The notes: generated by a model from the sequence alone, not told the origin. Shown: positions 1 through 8,110, numbered from the stretch's first letter. The stretch: DNA of 19,651 nt from HRBIN24 sp035574155 (GCA_035574155.1 DATLZD010000028.1:1-19651), one strand, 5' to 3'. A program made the numbers and translations.

Positions 1-511
1 CCTGGACCCGCCGCACGATAAAGCCCGCCTCCCCCGCCAGGTGCAGCAGCTCGCTCAAGCGGAAGTAGCGGGGATGGGACCGGTCCCGCAGCCGCTCCAG
101 GCGGTCCTGGTAGCGGGCCCGGACCTCCTGCTCGTGGGACACGATCTCCTCCAGGGCCAGCCAGCCGCCGGGCCTGCAGACCCGCCACAGCTCGACCAGC
201 ACTTCCAGCGGCCTAGGAAAGTGGTGGAACGGCCGGCCGCAGGTCACCAGGTCGAAGGTCTCGTCCGGAAAGGGCAGGTCGGACGAGAGCCCGTCCAGCC
301 GCACCAACTCCACGTTCGGGGGTCGGCGCCACCGCGGGGGCAGGTCGTCCCGCTGGACGGCCACCAGACGACGGACCTTTGGGGCCAGGGCCCGGGCCAG
401 GACGCCGGGGCCCAGCCAGACGTCCAGGGCTTGGGCGTCGGGCGGAGGGGCGACGAAGCGCACGAAGCGCCGCAATCGGCGGGGGTCGGCCACCACTCTG
501 GAGACCAGCAT
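1..511 (-). CDS. SAM-dependent methyltransferase (class I), C-terminus cut by window edge
   Basis: A class I (Rossmann-fold) S-adenosylmethionine methyltransferase of the Methyltransf_11/UbiE-like group; its substrate cannot be told. The first 170 residues are visible and the gene runs off the left edge. The conserved core is the run LPFPDETFDLVTC (residues 79-91), followed by HHF at 96-98 and the post-core strand VCRPGGW (111-117); these match the usual LPFPDxSFDlV...HHf...RvlrPGG pattern. Motif I, normally DxGcGtG, reads DVWLGPG (30-36), so the SAM-binding glycine loop is altered. I chose the ATG at 511; a GTG nine codons upstream in the same frame is an alternative. No strong Shine-Dalgarno sequence precedes either. 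It lies downstream of the tRNA gene on the same strand and is probably transcribed separately. The family is sure; the function is not. Confidence 0.75.
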   Translation of the reverse strand, partial: MLVSRVVADPRRLRRFVRFVAPPPDAQALDVWLGPGVLARALAPKVRRLVAVQRDDLPPRWRRPPNVELVRLDGLSSDLPFPDETFDLVTCGRPFHHFPRPLEVLVELWRVCRPGGWLALEEIVSHEQEVRARYQDRLERLRDRSHPRYFRLSELLHLAGEAGFIVRRVQ

Positions 512-643
512 GGGCCGCCCCGATGTTAACCGCGCCACGGGCACCTGTCCAGCGCCCGCTCCAAGGCAGGCGACTCCACAGGCCCGAGTGACCCATCGGG
601 CGCTGCAGCCTCCGGTGGAGGCTCCGGTACCTGCGCTGCACCG

Positions 644-720
644 TGGTCGGGGTGGGCGGATTTGAACCGCCGGCCTCCTGGCCCCAAACCAGGTGCTCTA
701 CCAGGCTGAGCTACACCCCG
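644..720 (-). tRNA. tRNA-Pro (anticodon UGG), CCA encoded
   Basis: Reading the minus strand from 720 to 644 gives a complete 77-nt cloverleaf. The acceptor stem is CGGGGTG/CACCCCG, the D arm is GCTC...GAGC, and the anticodon stem CCTGG/CCAGG has the loop TTTGGGG, which places TGG at positions 34-36. The T arm is GGCGG-TTCAAAT-CCGCC. The discriminator base is A and the 3' CCA (644-646) is encoded in the DNA. It reads proline codons (CCN, preferentially CCA/CCG). A consensus-like promoter lies just upstream at 732-760. Confidence 0.96.
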
Positions 721-731
721 ACCCCGTCCCC

Positions 732-760
732 ACTCTAGGCAAGCCTCCCGGGGCAGTCAA
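732..760 (-). promoter_or_regulatory. sigma70-type promoter of the tRNA-Pro gene
   Basis: The minus strand shows TTGACT (760-755), a 17-bp spacer, and TAGAGT (737-732). The expected start point is about 725, five bases before the mature tRNA 5' end at 720. Spacing and placement are ideal; the -10 hexamer departs from TATAAT at two positions. Confidence 0.6.
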
Positions 761-769
761 GGCTTTCTC

Positions 770-798
770 GGGACGTAACGCCCAACGCCCCCTATACT
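770..798 (+). promoter_or_regulatory. possible promoter of the S8 protease gene (near-leaderless)
   Basis: TATACT at 793-798 is a good -10 hexamer. The -35 position 17 bp upstream (GGGACG, 770-775) matches TTGACA only at GAC. The start point would be near 805, leaving about seven untranslated bases before the GTG at 812. It points away from the tRNA promoter, so the two form a divergent pair. Confidence 0.35.
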
Positions 799-811
799 CG
801 TATATAAGGTT

Positions 812-3040
812 GTGAGGCTACTCCTCGCGACACTCCTGCTCCTGGCCATAGCCCTCTCCGTGGCCGACGGCGCCGGCATCGCCCGCGCCCAGGACCGGCA
901 GCGGCTAATGGAGGCCCACTTGAAGGCCGCTGACCCTCCCCGGCCCCCGGCCAAGCTGGACTCATCCCTCTACTCTCGATTGGCCCATCCTGCCGCCGAA
1001 GCCCTGAGCGTGCCGCAGGCCCTGCCGGGCAGCGAGCTTGTCCAGGTGGAGGTGGAGGCCACACGCGGCAGCGAGGACGAGGTGCACGTGGCCATCCAAC
1101 GCCTGGGGGGAGAGGTGCAAGCCAGCCGTGGGCCCCTAGTTCAGGCCCTGATGCCCCTCGGCGCCCTGGCAGAGCTGGCACAGGAGCCGGCGGTGGTGGC
1201 GGTGCGGCGCCCCCTGCGCCTGCGTCCCCAGGCCATCGTGTCCGAGGGGACCTCCCTCATGGGGAGCGGCGACTGGCAGCGGGCCGGCCTCAGCGGACGC
1301 GGTGTCAGGGTGGGCATCGTCGACACCTTCGGCGGCTACCAGCAGCTCCTGGGCAGCGAGCTGCCGGCCAACGTCGTCTTCCGCGACTTCACCAGCCCCC
1401 GGCCGCCCGACCCGTGCGACTCCCCCACCCTGACCCGTCACGGCACGGCCGTGGCCGAGATCGTGGCCGACGTCGCCCCCGGCGCCCAACTCTTCCTGGC
1501 CCAGGCCGACACCAGCCTCGAGCTGGCCCAGGCGGTGGACTGGCTGCTGGGACAGGGAGTCCAGGTGGTCAACTTCTCGGCCGGCTTCCCGGGCGCCCGC
1601 CCCTACGGAACCATGGGCAGCTCCTTCGACATCTTCGTCGACTCGGTGGACCGGGCCGCAGGCGCCGGCGTCCTCTGGGTCAACTCGGCCGGAAACTCGG
1701 CCGACTCCCAGTGGGCAGGGAGCTGGACCGATGCCGATGGCGACGGGCTACTGGACTTCGCTCCCGGCGACGACACCGACGACCTGGCCCTGCCGTCCAA
1801 CACGGTGTCCTGCCTGCTGTTGGTCCTGGTGTGGGACGACGCCTGGGGAGGGGCCTGCCAGGACTATGCCCTGCTGGTGGGCTACTTCGACTCCCGGGGC
1901 CAGCCCCAGACCATCGCCTCCGACGACCGTCAGGACTGCTCCGAGGGCGCGGTGCCCAGAGAGTTCGTGGACATCACCTCGGTGACCACGTCCGACCGGC
2001 GCCTCTACATCGCCGTGAGGAAACGACCGGACGCCCAGCCCCGACGTTTGCGGCTGCTGGTGCTGGGCGTCGGCGACCTCCAGCATGTAGTGCCGGCGGG
2101 CAGCGTGCTGCCTCCCGCCGACCGCCCCACTGCCTTGGCCGTGGGGGCTGTGCCGGTGAGCAACCCCACAGCCGTAGAGCCCTTCAGCTCTCGAGGGCCC
2201 ACCTGGGACGGGCGAGTCAAGCCCGACCTGGTGGCGCCTGACCGCGTCTCCACCGTTTCCTACGGGCCAGGTGGGTTCGCCGGCACCTCGGCCTCGGCCC
2301 CCCACGTGGCAGGAGCCGCTGCCCTCCTCAAGGAGGCCAACCCTGGCTGGTCAGCCCCGCAGCTTCGCCAGTCCCTCGAGTCGCAGGCAGTCGACCTCGG
2401 CCCGCCGGGCAAGGACAACATCTTCGGCTCGGGCAGGGTACGGATGGGACCACCGCCTCCGGCTGGACCGCCCCCTGCCCCCGCCCTCGTCTCCCTGGCA
2501 CCCCAGGACGCCGCGAGTGCCCGTTTGACCTGGCAGCCCCCGCAGCAGGTGGCATCTTACCGCCTCTGTGCCAGTCTGGACCCGGACTTTTCCTTCGGCG
2601 TCTCCTGTCGGGAGGTGCCCGCCAGCGAGGCGCCCGGCTCCCTGGCCGTTGGGGTGCCGTGGTGGGACATGGGCGTGGTCTACTACCGGTTACAGGCCTG
2701 CAACCCCTTCGGCTGCTCGCAGCCGGCCCCAGCCGGTGCGGTGGGTCGCCGCGTATGGCCAGGCGAGGGGGACTGGAACTTCTACCTAACGGCCGTCCCT
2801 GTCTTCGGACGGGCGCGAGTGGCAGTCTGGAACGCCAGCCCTGTCCCGGGCAAGGTCTCCGACCTGGCCCTTTGGTCGGGGGTGGCGGGCTTGGGCGGCC
2901 AGATGGTCCACGCCTGTCCCGCAGTCCCGCCCGGGCAGGGGTGCGGCCCTGTGGACATGGAGGCTCCCTCAGGTTTCGTGTCGGCCACCCAGGCCTTCCC
3001 GCCCTTCGGTGCCGCCGGCATCGCCCTTCGCCTCCTCTGA
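812..3040 (+). CDS. secreted subtilisin-family (S8) serine protease with Ca-loop insert and fibronectin III-like C-terminus
   Basis: A 742-residue exported serine endopeptidase. Residues 1-26 form a Sec signal peptide (a short MR start, a leucine-rich core, AxA before the mature chain). An N-terminal propeptide-like region (about 60-140) precedes the subtilase domain (about 155-545). The catalytic triad is visible: D171 in GIVDT, H210 in RHGTAV and S493 in GTSASAPH; the oxyanion asparagine is N295 in NSAGN. Between N295 and the active serine sits an insert with an EF-hand-like calcium loop, DADGDGLLD (307-315), and a beta-rich stretch (330-425). A proline-rich linker (545-555) leads to a fibronectin III-like segment (about 558-645) and a beta-rich tail. 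The start is GTG at 812, preceded by only a weak AAGG, consistent with a very short leader. It is the only plus-strand gene. It probably degrades extracellular protein; the substrate is unknown. Confidence 0.92.
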   Translation: MRLLLATLLLLAIALSVADGAGIARAQDRQRLMEAHLKAADPPRPPAKLDSSLYSRLAHPAAEALSVPQALPGSELVQVEVEATRGSEDEVHVAIQRLGGEVQASRGPLVQALMPLGALAELAQEPAVVAVRRPLRLRPQAIVSEGTSLMGSGDWQRAGLSGRGVRVGIVDTFGGYQQLLGSELPANVVFRDFTSPRPPDPCDSPTLTRHGTAVAEIVADVAPGAQLFLAQADTSLELAQAVDWLLGQGVQVVNFSAGFPGARPYGTMGSSFDIFVDSVDRAAGAGVLWVNSAGNSADSQWAGSWTDADGDGLLDFAPGDDTDDLALPSNTVSCLLLVLVWDDAWGGACQDYALLVGYFDSRGQPQTIASDDRQDCSEGAVPREFVDITSVTTSDRRLYIAVRKRPDAQPRRLRLLVLGVGDLQHVVPAGSVLPPADRPTALAVGAVPVSNPTAVEPFSSRGPTWDGRVKPDLVAPDRVSTVSYGPGGFAGTSASAPHVAGAAALLKEANPGWSAPQLRQSLESQAVDLGPPGKDNIFGSGRVRMGPPPPAGPPPAPALVSLAPQDAASARLTWQPPQQVASYRLCASLDPDFSFGVSCREVPASEAPGSLAVGVPWWDMGVVYYRLQACNPFGCSQPAPAGAVGRRVWPGEGDWNFYLTAVPVFGRARVAVWNASPVPGKVSDLALWSGVAGLGGQMVHACPAVPPGQGCGPVDMEAPSGFVSATQAFPPFGAAGIALRLL

Positions 3041-3370
3041 AGCGGCGGGGGCACCGCTGGCGCCCAGGTGCACGGCCCCGGGCAACTGGGCATAGCGCTC
3101 CGCCCACACCCGCACCTGTCTCCCCTCGCCCGCTCGCTGAGCCAGCGAAACGAAGCCGGCCGCGGCCAGGCACGAGTCGGCCACGTCCGGCCCCTGGCAC
3201 CACACCGTCAACAGCAGGCTGCGCCGCGAGAGCCAACGGTGGACGCGCAGCACGCCCGTGACGGCCCGCAGCTCCCGCTCGAGGCGTCGGACCCGCCAGA
3301 AGAAGGGGGGCATAGCCAGCATGGAGTCCAGGTGCAGCCCGATGAGCAGCAGCACCGGCCCCCCGGGCAT
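2969..3370 (-). CDS. small protein of unknown function, last gene of the nrdJ1 operon
   Basis: A 133-residue frame that I do not recognise. Support for coding: it starts 4 bases after the stop of the membrane protein gene upstream, with GGGTAGGG just ahead of the ATG at 3370. Residues 5-95 also look like a folded domain, with strand VLLLIGLHLD (6-15), helix FFWRVRRLERELRAV (23-37), strand LLLTVWC (52-58), and then VRVWAERY (86-93). This alternation of strand, basic helix and strand recalls ferredoxin-like dimeric alpha/beta-barrel monooxygenase domains, but that is only a resemblance. The last 30 or so residues are low complexity (Gly/Ala/Glu) and lie antisense to the 3' end of the protease gene, with 72 bases of convergent overlap. 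The true tail may therefore be unstructured. Confidence 0.6.
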   Translation of the reverse strand: MPGGPVLLLIGLHLDSMLAMPPFFWRVRRLERELRAVTGVLRVHRWLSRRSLLLTVWCQGPDVADSCLAAAGFVSLAQRAGEGRQVRVWAERYAQLPGAVHLGASGAPAASEEAKGDAGGTEGREGLGGRHET

Positions 3371-3374
3371 GGCC

Positions 3375-4433
3375 CTACCCCTGGCCAGGGGGCGTCGGCA
3401 TGGGTGCCGGCCCCTTCTCCCGCACCAGCGAGAGGATGTCCCGAGGCCGGACCCGCATCAGCCACAGGGCCAGCACCCCCACGCCGATGACCCAGAGGTT
3501 GGTGAGCAGATGGGTGGCGATGGCGTAGGCCAGTGCCCGCTCGCTGGGGACGTCCCAGGCTGCCAGCACCCCCAACAACACCGCTTCGTAGGTCCCGATG
3601 TTCTCGAAGGTGATGGGAAAGGCCGATACCAGGTTGGCCGCGATCATCACCACGATGAAGGCCACCAGGGGCACGTCAAGGCCGAAGGCCATGCCGAACA
3701 GGGCGAAGTTGGCCACCTGGGACCCCCAGCCAACGAAGTTGAGGATCATGGCCGTCAGGAGGAGACGCCAGTTGCGCATCGTTTCCAGGCCGTCCAGGAA
3801 GCGGGGCCAGCCCTCCTGCAGCCCCGAACGCAGCCCGTGGGGCAGCCTGGCCAGCCACCGCCAGCGCGGCGCCTGTCGTGGTAGCAGGGCGCTGGCCATC
3901 ACCGCCGCAACGAAGCCGCCGCCCGAGGCTGCCGCCACGCTCCACAGCAGGCCCGGCGGGACGAAGCCAAGGTCCAGCACCGCCAGCCCCACCGCCAGCA
4001 GGACCAGGAAGGTGACGCCGTCCAGCAGGGCCTCCACCACGAACACGGACGACGCCAGCCCTGCCCGCGACAGCCCGTAGCGGTTGGCCACGATCTGTAT
4101 GCGTGCCACGTCTCCCGCCCTCATGGGCAGCAGGTTATTGAGCAGGTTCCCGATTAGGAAGGCGCCCAATAGGCCCCAATAGGGGGCCTGCCCCACCCTG
4201 GACAGGTAGACCTGCCAACGCAGCGTGTCCACCGCCTTGGTCACCAGGTTGACAGCCAGCGCCAGGGCGGCCCAGCCGTAGTGAGCGTCGCGCAGGGAGT
4301 CGCCCACCTTGCGGAGGTCTATCTGCCAGACCACCAGCCCCACGAACAGGCCCGTGGCCAGGACCTGGAAAGTCCAGGGGGAGCGGAGCAGGCGCAGGGA
4401 CCTTCGTCGCCCAGTCGAGGCCACCGCCGTCAC
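3375..4433 (-). CDS. UPF0104 / lysylphosphatidylglycerol-synthase transmembrane-type protein
   Basis: A 352-residue polytopic inner-membrane protein of the LPG_synthase_TM (UPF0104, AglD-like) family, members of which act as lipid or lipid-linked-sugar translocases or as the membrane half of MprF. Hydrophobic segments occur near residues 22-37, 50-68, 85-102, 128-153, 163-184, 222-247, 255-273, 283-296 and 305-327. Two family signatures are present: LLPMRAGDVARI (102-113) and FPITFENIGTYEA (272-284). There is no C-terminal synthase domain, so it is not a full MprF. The start is GTG at 4433, directly abutting the TAG of the acyltransferase gene, which implies translational coupling. Together with the acyltransferase this suggests a membrane-lipid role; the transported substrate is unknown. 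Confidence 0.85.
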   Translation of the reverse strand: MTAVASTGRRRSLRLLRSPWTFQVLATGLFVGLVVWQIDLRKVGDSLRDAHYGWAALALAVNLVTKAVDTLRWQVYLSRVGQAPYWGLLGAFLIGNLLNNLLPMRAGDVARIQIVANRYGLSRAGLASSVFVVEALLDGVTFLVLLAVGLAVLDLGFVPPGLLWSVAAASGGGFVAAVMASALLPRQAPRWRWLARLPHGLRSGLQEGWPRFLDGLETMRNWRLLLTAMILNFVGWGSQVANFALFGMAFGLDVPLVAFIVVMIAANLVSAFPITFENIGTYEAVLLGVLAAWDVPSERALAYAIATHLLTNLWVIGVGVLALWLMRVRPRDILSLVREKGPAPMPTPPGQG

Positions 4434-5258
4434 CTACCCGCGGCCCGCCTCGGGGGTGGCCGAGGCCCGCGCCACCGCCTCCGCGTACTCGCCCCACCAG
4501 TCGGGGGGCATCAGGACGCCGATGGCGGTCATGACCCGCTCGCGGGCAAGGCGGTCGGCCTCGTCCCGGGCCAGCCCCTCCGGCAGCGACAGGTGGAAGG
4601 GTGGACCGAAGCGGAAGACCAGGGTGATGCCCTCCTCCCAGACCGCCACCGGCAGGAAGGGGACCCCGCGCCGGGCCACTACCAGCAGAAAGAGCCCGCT
4701 GCCCCTGGGCGGCTCCACCAGCCGCCCCGAGCCCCGCGCCTCCGGCGTTATGCCCACGGGGGCCTCGTCCAGCGCCCGCAGCAGCGTGCGTAGTGCGGCC
4801 GCACGGCCCATCACCAGCTCCTCGCGTCGGGGCATCACCACCAGGTTGTAGACCTTGGCGATGCGGCGAAAGACCCAACGGATGAGGGGCAGGGGTATGG
4901 GAAAGGGACCGATGCGTCGGCCGTGCAGCTCGCTGGTGAAGGTCCAGCGGACCTCGGAGGCATCGGGACGGACGCTCCTCAAGAAGCAGCTCACCATCAT
5001 CGCACAATGGTAGGGGTGCAGCCCGGGCCGGTCGAAGTGGTTCATCAGCAGCACGAAGGTTCCGGTGCGGGGGACGTGCTCCAGCCCCTCCACCCGACGC
5101 GGAAAGGGGTTCGCCTGCATCAGCAGGGCGCCATCGCCGGCGAAGGACCGCCGCCACCCCAGCAGCAATGACAGGCCGAACATGACCAGATGGGGCAGGA
5201 GACGCAGGCGCGCGTATTCGTAGCGGGGGAGGGCCTCAGCGGCCGCCGGCTGCTCCAT
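4434..5258 (-). CDS. divergent PlsC-like lysophospholipid acyltransferase
   Basis: A 274-residue glycerolipid acyltransferase of the PlsC/LPLAT family, expected to transfer an acyl chain to a lysophospholipid at the cytoplasmic face of the membrane. A hydrophobic N-terminal segment (about 20-34) precedes block I, LLMNHFDRPGL (70-80). Block III is TPEARGSG (171-178) with the conserved Glu173. Block IV is VPFLPVAV (199-206). The usual HX4D catalytic pair is not intact: H74 is present but the residue at H+5 is Gly79, and the only nearby acid is Asp76. NHxxRPG variants occur in a group of annotated acyltransferases I associate with Chloroflexota. The gene starts 15 bases after nrdJ1 and abuts the UPF0104 gene, so it is probably co-transcribed with both. 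Family membership is solid; catalytic activity is uncertain. Confidence 0.82.
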   Translation of the reverse strand: MEQPAAAEALPRYEYARLRLLPHLVMFGLSLLLGWRRSFAGDGALLMQANPFPRRVEGLEHVPRTGTFVLLMNHFDRPGLHPYHCAMMVSCFLRSVRPDASEVRWTFTSELHGRRIGPFPIPLPLIRWVFRRIAKVYNLVVMPRREELVMGRAAALRTLLRALDEAPVGITPEARGSGRLVEPPRGSGLFLLVVARRGVPFLPVAVWEEGITLVFRFGPPFHLSLPEGLARDEADRLARERVMTAIGVLMPPDWWGEYAEAVARASATPEAGRG

Positions 5259-5273
5259 CGTCCCGGGTTGGGC

Positions 5274-7589
5274 CTAGCCGCACTTATTGTAACCGCAGGA
5301 GCGGCACAGGAGGCAGCCCTCTTGATAGACCAGGAGAGCACCGCAGTCGGGGCAGGTCATCCCCGTCTCCTCGGCGGGGCGTATGGCGGGGTCGATGGGC
5401 TCCTCGGCGTTGGAACGGCCCTGCTGCGCTGGACCGAACTTCAGTTCCAGCCATCGGAATATGTAGTCCAGGACCGATGTGGCCCAAGGGATGCGGGGGT
5501 TGTTGGTGGGCCCGTAGGGCTCGAACCGGGTATTCTTGAGCTTCCGCGCCAGGTCCTCGACGGGCACGCCGTATTGGAGGGCCACCGAGGTGAGCAAGGC
5601 CACCGCGTCCATGAGGCCGGACACGGTAGAGCCCTCCTTGGCCATCTTGATGAAGATCTCGCCCGGGCGACCGTCGTCGTATAGACCCACCGTTATGTAA
5701 CCTTCCTGGTCTCCCACTTGGAACTTATGGGTGATGGACCGCCGCTCGTCAGGCAAGCGTTCGCGGTAGGGCCGGGGGCGGGTAGGCGCGGCGCCCATCT
5801 CCCTCGCCACCTCCGGCGTCTCCTGCTCGGGGCCACGCACGTTGGCGGCAGCGTGGGAGAGGACCGACAGCTCCCGCGACCCCTCTCGGTAGACGGTTAT
5901 ACCCTTTACCCCTTCCCTGTAGGCCAACCAATAGGCCTTGGCCACGTCTTCTCTGGTGGCCTCGCGAGGGAAGTTGATGGTCTTGGAAACGGCATTGTCG
6001 GTATGTCGCTGGAAAGCGGCCTGCATGCGCACGTGCCACTCGGGGGCAATATCGTGGGCCGTCACGAACAGGCGCTTGGCCCAGTCAGGCACCTCCGGAC
6101 GGTCGCGCAGTCGGCCCCCCGCCGCCAGGTAGTCCATGAGCTCCTCCGAGTAGAAACCCTCCTGCTGGGCCACCGCTACGAAGTGCTTGTTCACCTCCCG
6201 CAGGCGCGTCAGCTTGGTGGGGTCCGAAGGGTCCAGATAGTGATGGCGGAAGAAGGCCAGCGAAAAGAGCGGCTCGATTCCGGACGAGCAGTCGGCGATG
6301 ATGGAGATGGTGCCCGTGGGCGCGATGGTGGTCCGCGTTGCGTTGCGGTAGGGATACCCGGGGTAGTGGCGGGACCCTTCCCAGGCGGGGTAGGGGCCGC
6401 GCTCCTCTCCCAGGGCCAGGGAGGCCTCATTGGCCTTTTCCTGGATGAAGCGCATCACCTCCTCGGCCAGGGCCAGGGCTTCCTCCGAGTCGTAAGGGAT
6501 GCGCAACTGCAGCAGCAGGTCGTGCCAACCCATCACCCCTAGGCCGATCTTACGGGTCCGCTTGGTGGCCTCCTCGATCTGGGGTATCGGGTAACGGTTC
6601 ATGTCGATGACGTTGTCGAGGAAGCGGACACAGACGGGCACCACCCGCGCCAGTCGCTCCCAGTCGATGCGAGGCCTCTCGCCGTCCTGCCGCACGAACC
6701 TGGCCAGGTTGATGGAGCCGAGGGTGCACGACTCGTAAGGCAGCAGCGGCTGTTCGCCGCAGGGATTGGTAGCCTCGATGCGCCCCAGGTGGGGCGTGGG
6801 GTTGTCGGCGTTTATGCGGTCCAGAAAGACCAGACCAGGGTCCCCGCACAGCCAGGCGTTCTCCACCATCAGGTCGAAGATCTGGCGGGCACGTCGGCGG
6901 CCCACTGCCTGGCCCGTGCGGGGGTTGATGAGCTCGTATTCCCTGTCCTCCTCCACCGCCCGCATGAACTCATCGGTCACCGCTACCGAGATGTTGAAGT
7001 TGGTGAGGGTGCGCAGGTCGGCCTTGAGAGTGATGAACTTCTCGATATCGGGGTGGGTCACGTCCAGGATGCCCATGTTGGCCCCCCGACGCGTGCCACC
7101 CTGCTTGATGGCCTCGGTGGCGGCATCGAACACCTTCAGGAAGGACACCGGCCCCGAGGCCACGCCCATGGTGGTCCGCACCCGGTCACCCTCCGGCCGC
7201 AGGCGCGAGAAGGAGAAGCCGGTGCCGCCACCCGTCTTGTGGATGATGGCTGTGTACTTGATGGCATCGAAGATGCCCTCGATGGAGTCCTCCACAGGCA
7301 GCACGAAGCAGGCAGCCAGCTGCTGCAGCTCGCGGCCGGCGTTCATGAGGGTGGGCGAGTTGGGCAGGAACTCCAGTCGGGCCATCAGCTGGAAGAACTC
7401 CTCTTCCCAATGGGCAGCCCGCTGCAGGTCCTCCAGGGGCTGATAGAGCAGCTCCGCCTGGGCCACGTTGTGGGCGACCCGACGGAACATGGCCTCGGGC
7501 GTCTCCGCCGGGCGTCCCTGCTCGTCCTTGGCGAGGTAGCGGCGCTCCAGAACGATGCGGGCGTTATCGCTGAGGGCGATGTCGGCCAC
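5274..7589 (-). CDS. nrdJ: adenosylcobalamin-dependent (class II) ribonucleoside-diphosphate/triphosphate reductase, shorter paralogue
   Basis: Class II ribonucleotide reductase, 771 residues. It reduces ribonucleotides to deoxyribonucleotides using a thiyl radical generated from coenzyme B12, with no need for oxygen. The radical-site motif NPCGE (275-279) carries Cys277 and Glu279, and Cys94 (LAACF) and Cys288 (YESC) form the redox pair. The phosphate-binding loop APTGTIS is at 423-429. A TSCPD domain (about 615-715) is followed by a C-terminal cysteine-rich tail with Cys746/749, 759/762/765 and 770, which probably binds zinc and relays reducing equivalents. There is no N-terminal ATP-cone, so overall activity control by dATP is not evident. 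The start is GTG at 7589 with a poor Shine-Dalgarno and a 12-base predicted leader. It heads a probable operon with the acyltransferase and membrane protein. A second class II enzyme lies at 9362-12121. Confidence 0.97.
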   Translation of the reverse strand: MADIALSDNARIVLERRYLAKDEQGRPAETPEAMFRRVAHNVAQAELLYQPLEDLQRAAHWEEEFFQLMARLEFLPNSPTLMNAGRELQQLAACFVLPVEDSIEGIFDAIKYTAIIHKTGGGTGFSFSRLRPEGDRVRTTMGVASGPVSFLKVFDAATEAIKQGGTRRGANMGILDVTHPDIEKFITLKADLRTLTNFNISVAVTDEFMRAVEEDREYELINPRTGQAVGRRRARQIFDLMVENAWLCGDPGLVFLDRINADNPTPHLGRIEATNPCGEQPLLPYESCTLGSINLARFVRQDGERPRIDWERLARVVPVCVRFLDNVIDMNRYPIPQIEEATKRTRKIGLGVMGWHDLLLQLRIPYDSEEALALAEEVMRFIQEKANEASLALGEERGPYPAWEGSRHYPGYPYRNATRTTIAPTGTISIIADCSSGIEPLFSLAFFRHHYLDPSDPTKLTRLREVNKHFVAVAQQEGFYSEELMDYLAAGGRLRDRPEVPDWAKRLFVTAHDIAPEWHVRMQAAFQRHTDNAVSKTINFPREATREDVAKAYWLAYREGVKGITVYREGSRELSVLSHAAANVRGPEQETPEVAREMGAAPTRPRPYRERLPDERRSITHKFQVGDQEGYITVGLYDDGRPGEIFIKMAKEGSTVSGLMDAVALLTSVALQYGVPVEDLARKLKNTRFEPYGPTNNPRIPWATSVLDYIFRWLELKFGPAQQGRSNAEEPIDPAIRPAEETGMTCPDCGALLVYQEGCLLCRSCGYNKCG

Positions 7590-7607
7590 GGGCTATCACC
7601 CGTTGCC

Positions 7608-7616
7608 AGTATAACA
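7608..7616 (-). promoter_or_regulatory. extended -10 promoter of nrdJ1
   Basis: The minus strand reads TGTTATACT (7616-7608), a TGn extension plus a TATACT -10 hexamer. No clear -35 is present at the right distance, as expected for extended -10 promoters. The start would be near 7601, about 12 bases before the GTG. I see no NrdR-box-like palindrome in the 68-base gap between the PAS gene and nrdJ1. Confidence 0.45.
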
Positions 7617-7657
7617 CCCTGTAGCCCTTCCCTAACGTCTATAACCGCTTCCGGCCG

Positions 7658-8110
7658 TCAGGACAGCTGGGCCAGCCGCGCTTCCAGCTCCGCAAGGCGC
7701 TCCCTGAGGGCCCGTTCCTGCTGCCACCGTTCGCTGACGTCACGCATGATGGCAGCGATCCCCTGCACGCGTCCGTCCTGGCCCTTGAGGAGGGTTATAG
7801 TGAACTCCACTGATAGGCGCGAGCCGTCCTTTCGCAGGGCCGGAACGGAGAGGAGTTCGCCCCGTCCGTACTTGGTCTGTCCGGTGGCCATGACCCGTCG
7901 GTAGCCCTCCCAGTGACGCTCTCGGTGTCGCTCTGGGACGATGATGTCCAGCGTCTGTCCCAGGGCCTCCTGGGAGGAATATCCGAATATCTCTTCGGCA
8001 CGGCGGTTCCAAAAACGGATCACCCCTTCTCTGTCAGCGACCACGATGGCATCGCCTGCCTCGGCGACCACCTGCCAGGCCAGATCTCGTTCGTCGTTGG
8101 GCCAGCTCAC
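7658..8110 (-). CDS. stand-alone PAS-domain protein
   Basis: A 150-residue cytoplasmic protein made of one PAS domain (about 10-127) and a short C-terminal helix. Typical PAS features are visible: AIVVADREGVIRFWNRRAEEIFGY (part of residues 21-44), the turn before VP in the linker, ALRKDGSRLSVEF (91-103) and the closing GIAAIMRDVSER run (117-128). Residues 129-148 are rich in Arg/Glu/Leu heptads and could form a coiled coil. There is no kinase, cyclase or DNA-binding domain, so it would act as a single-domain sensor or adaptor; the ligand is unknown. Its GTG start overlaps the TGA of the DUF488 gene (GTGA), so the two are translationally coupled. Confidence 0.85.
   Translation of the reverse strand: MSWPNDERDLAWQVVAEAGDAIVVADREGVIRFWNRRAEEIFGYSSQEALGQTLDIIVPERHRERHWEGYRRVMATGQTKYGRGELLSVPALRKDGSRLSVEFTITLLKGQDGRVQGIAAIMRDVSERWQQERALRERLAELEARLAQLS

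Noticed and set aside
41..641. Frames on both strands (41-529 plus, 213-641 minus) at the left end
   Set aside because: A third frame on the minus strand (511 to the edge) encodes a recognisable methyltransferase, so these are out-of-frame shadows.
644..811. tRNA-Pro as an integration site next to the protease
   Set aside because: No integrase, no repeat of the tRNA 3' end and no composition change were seen nearby.
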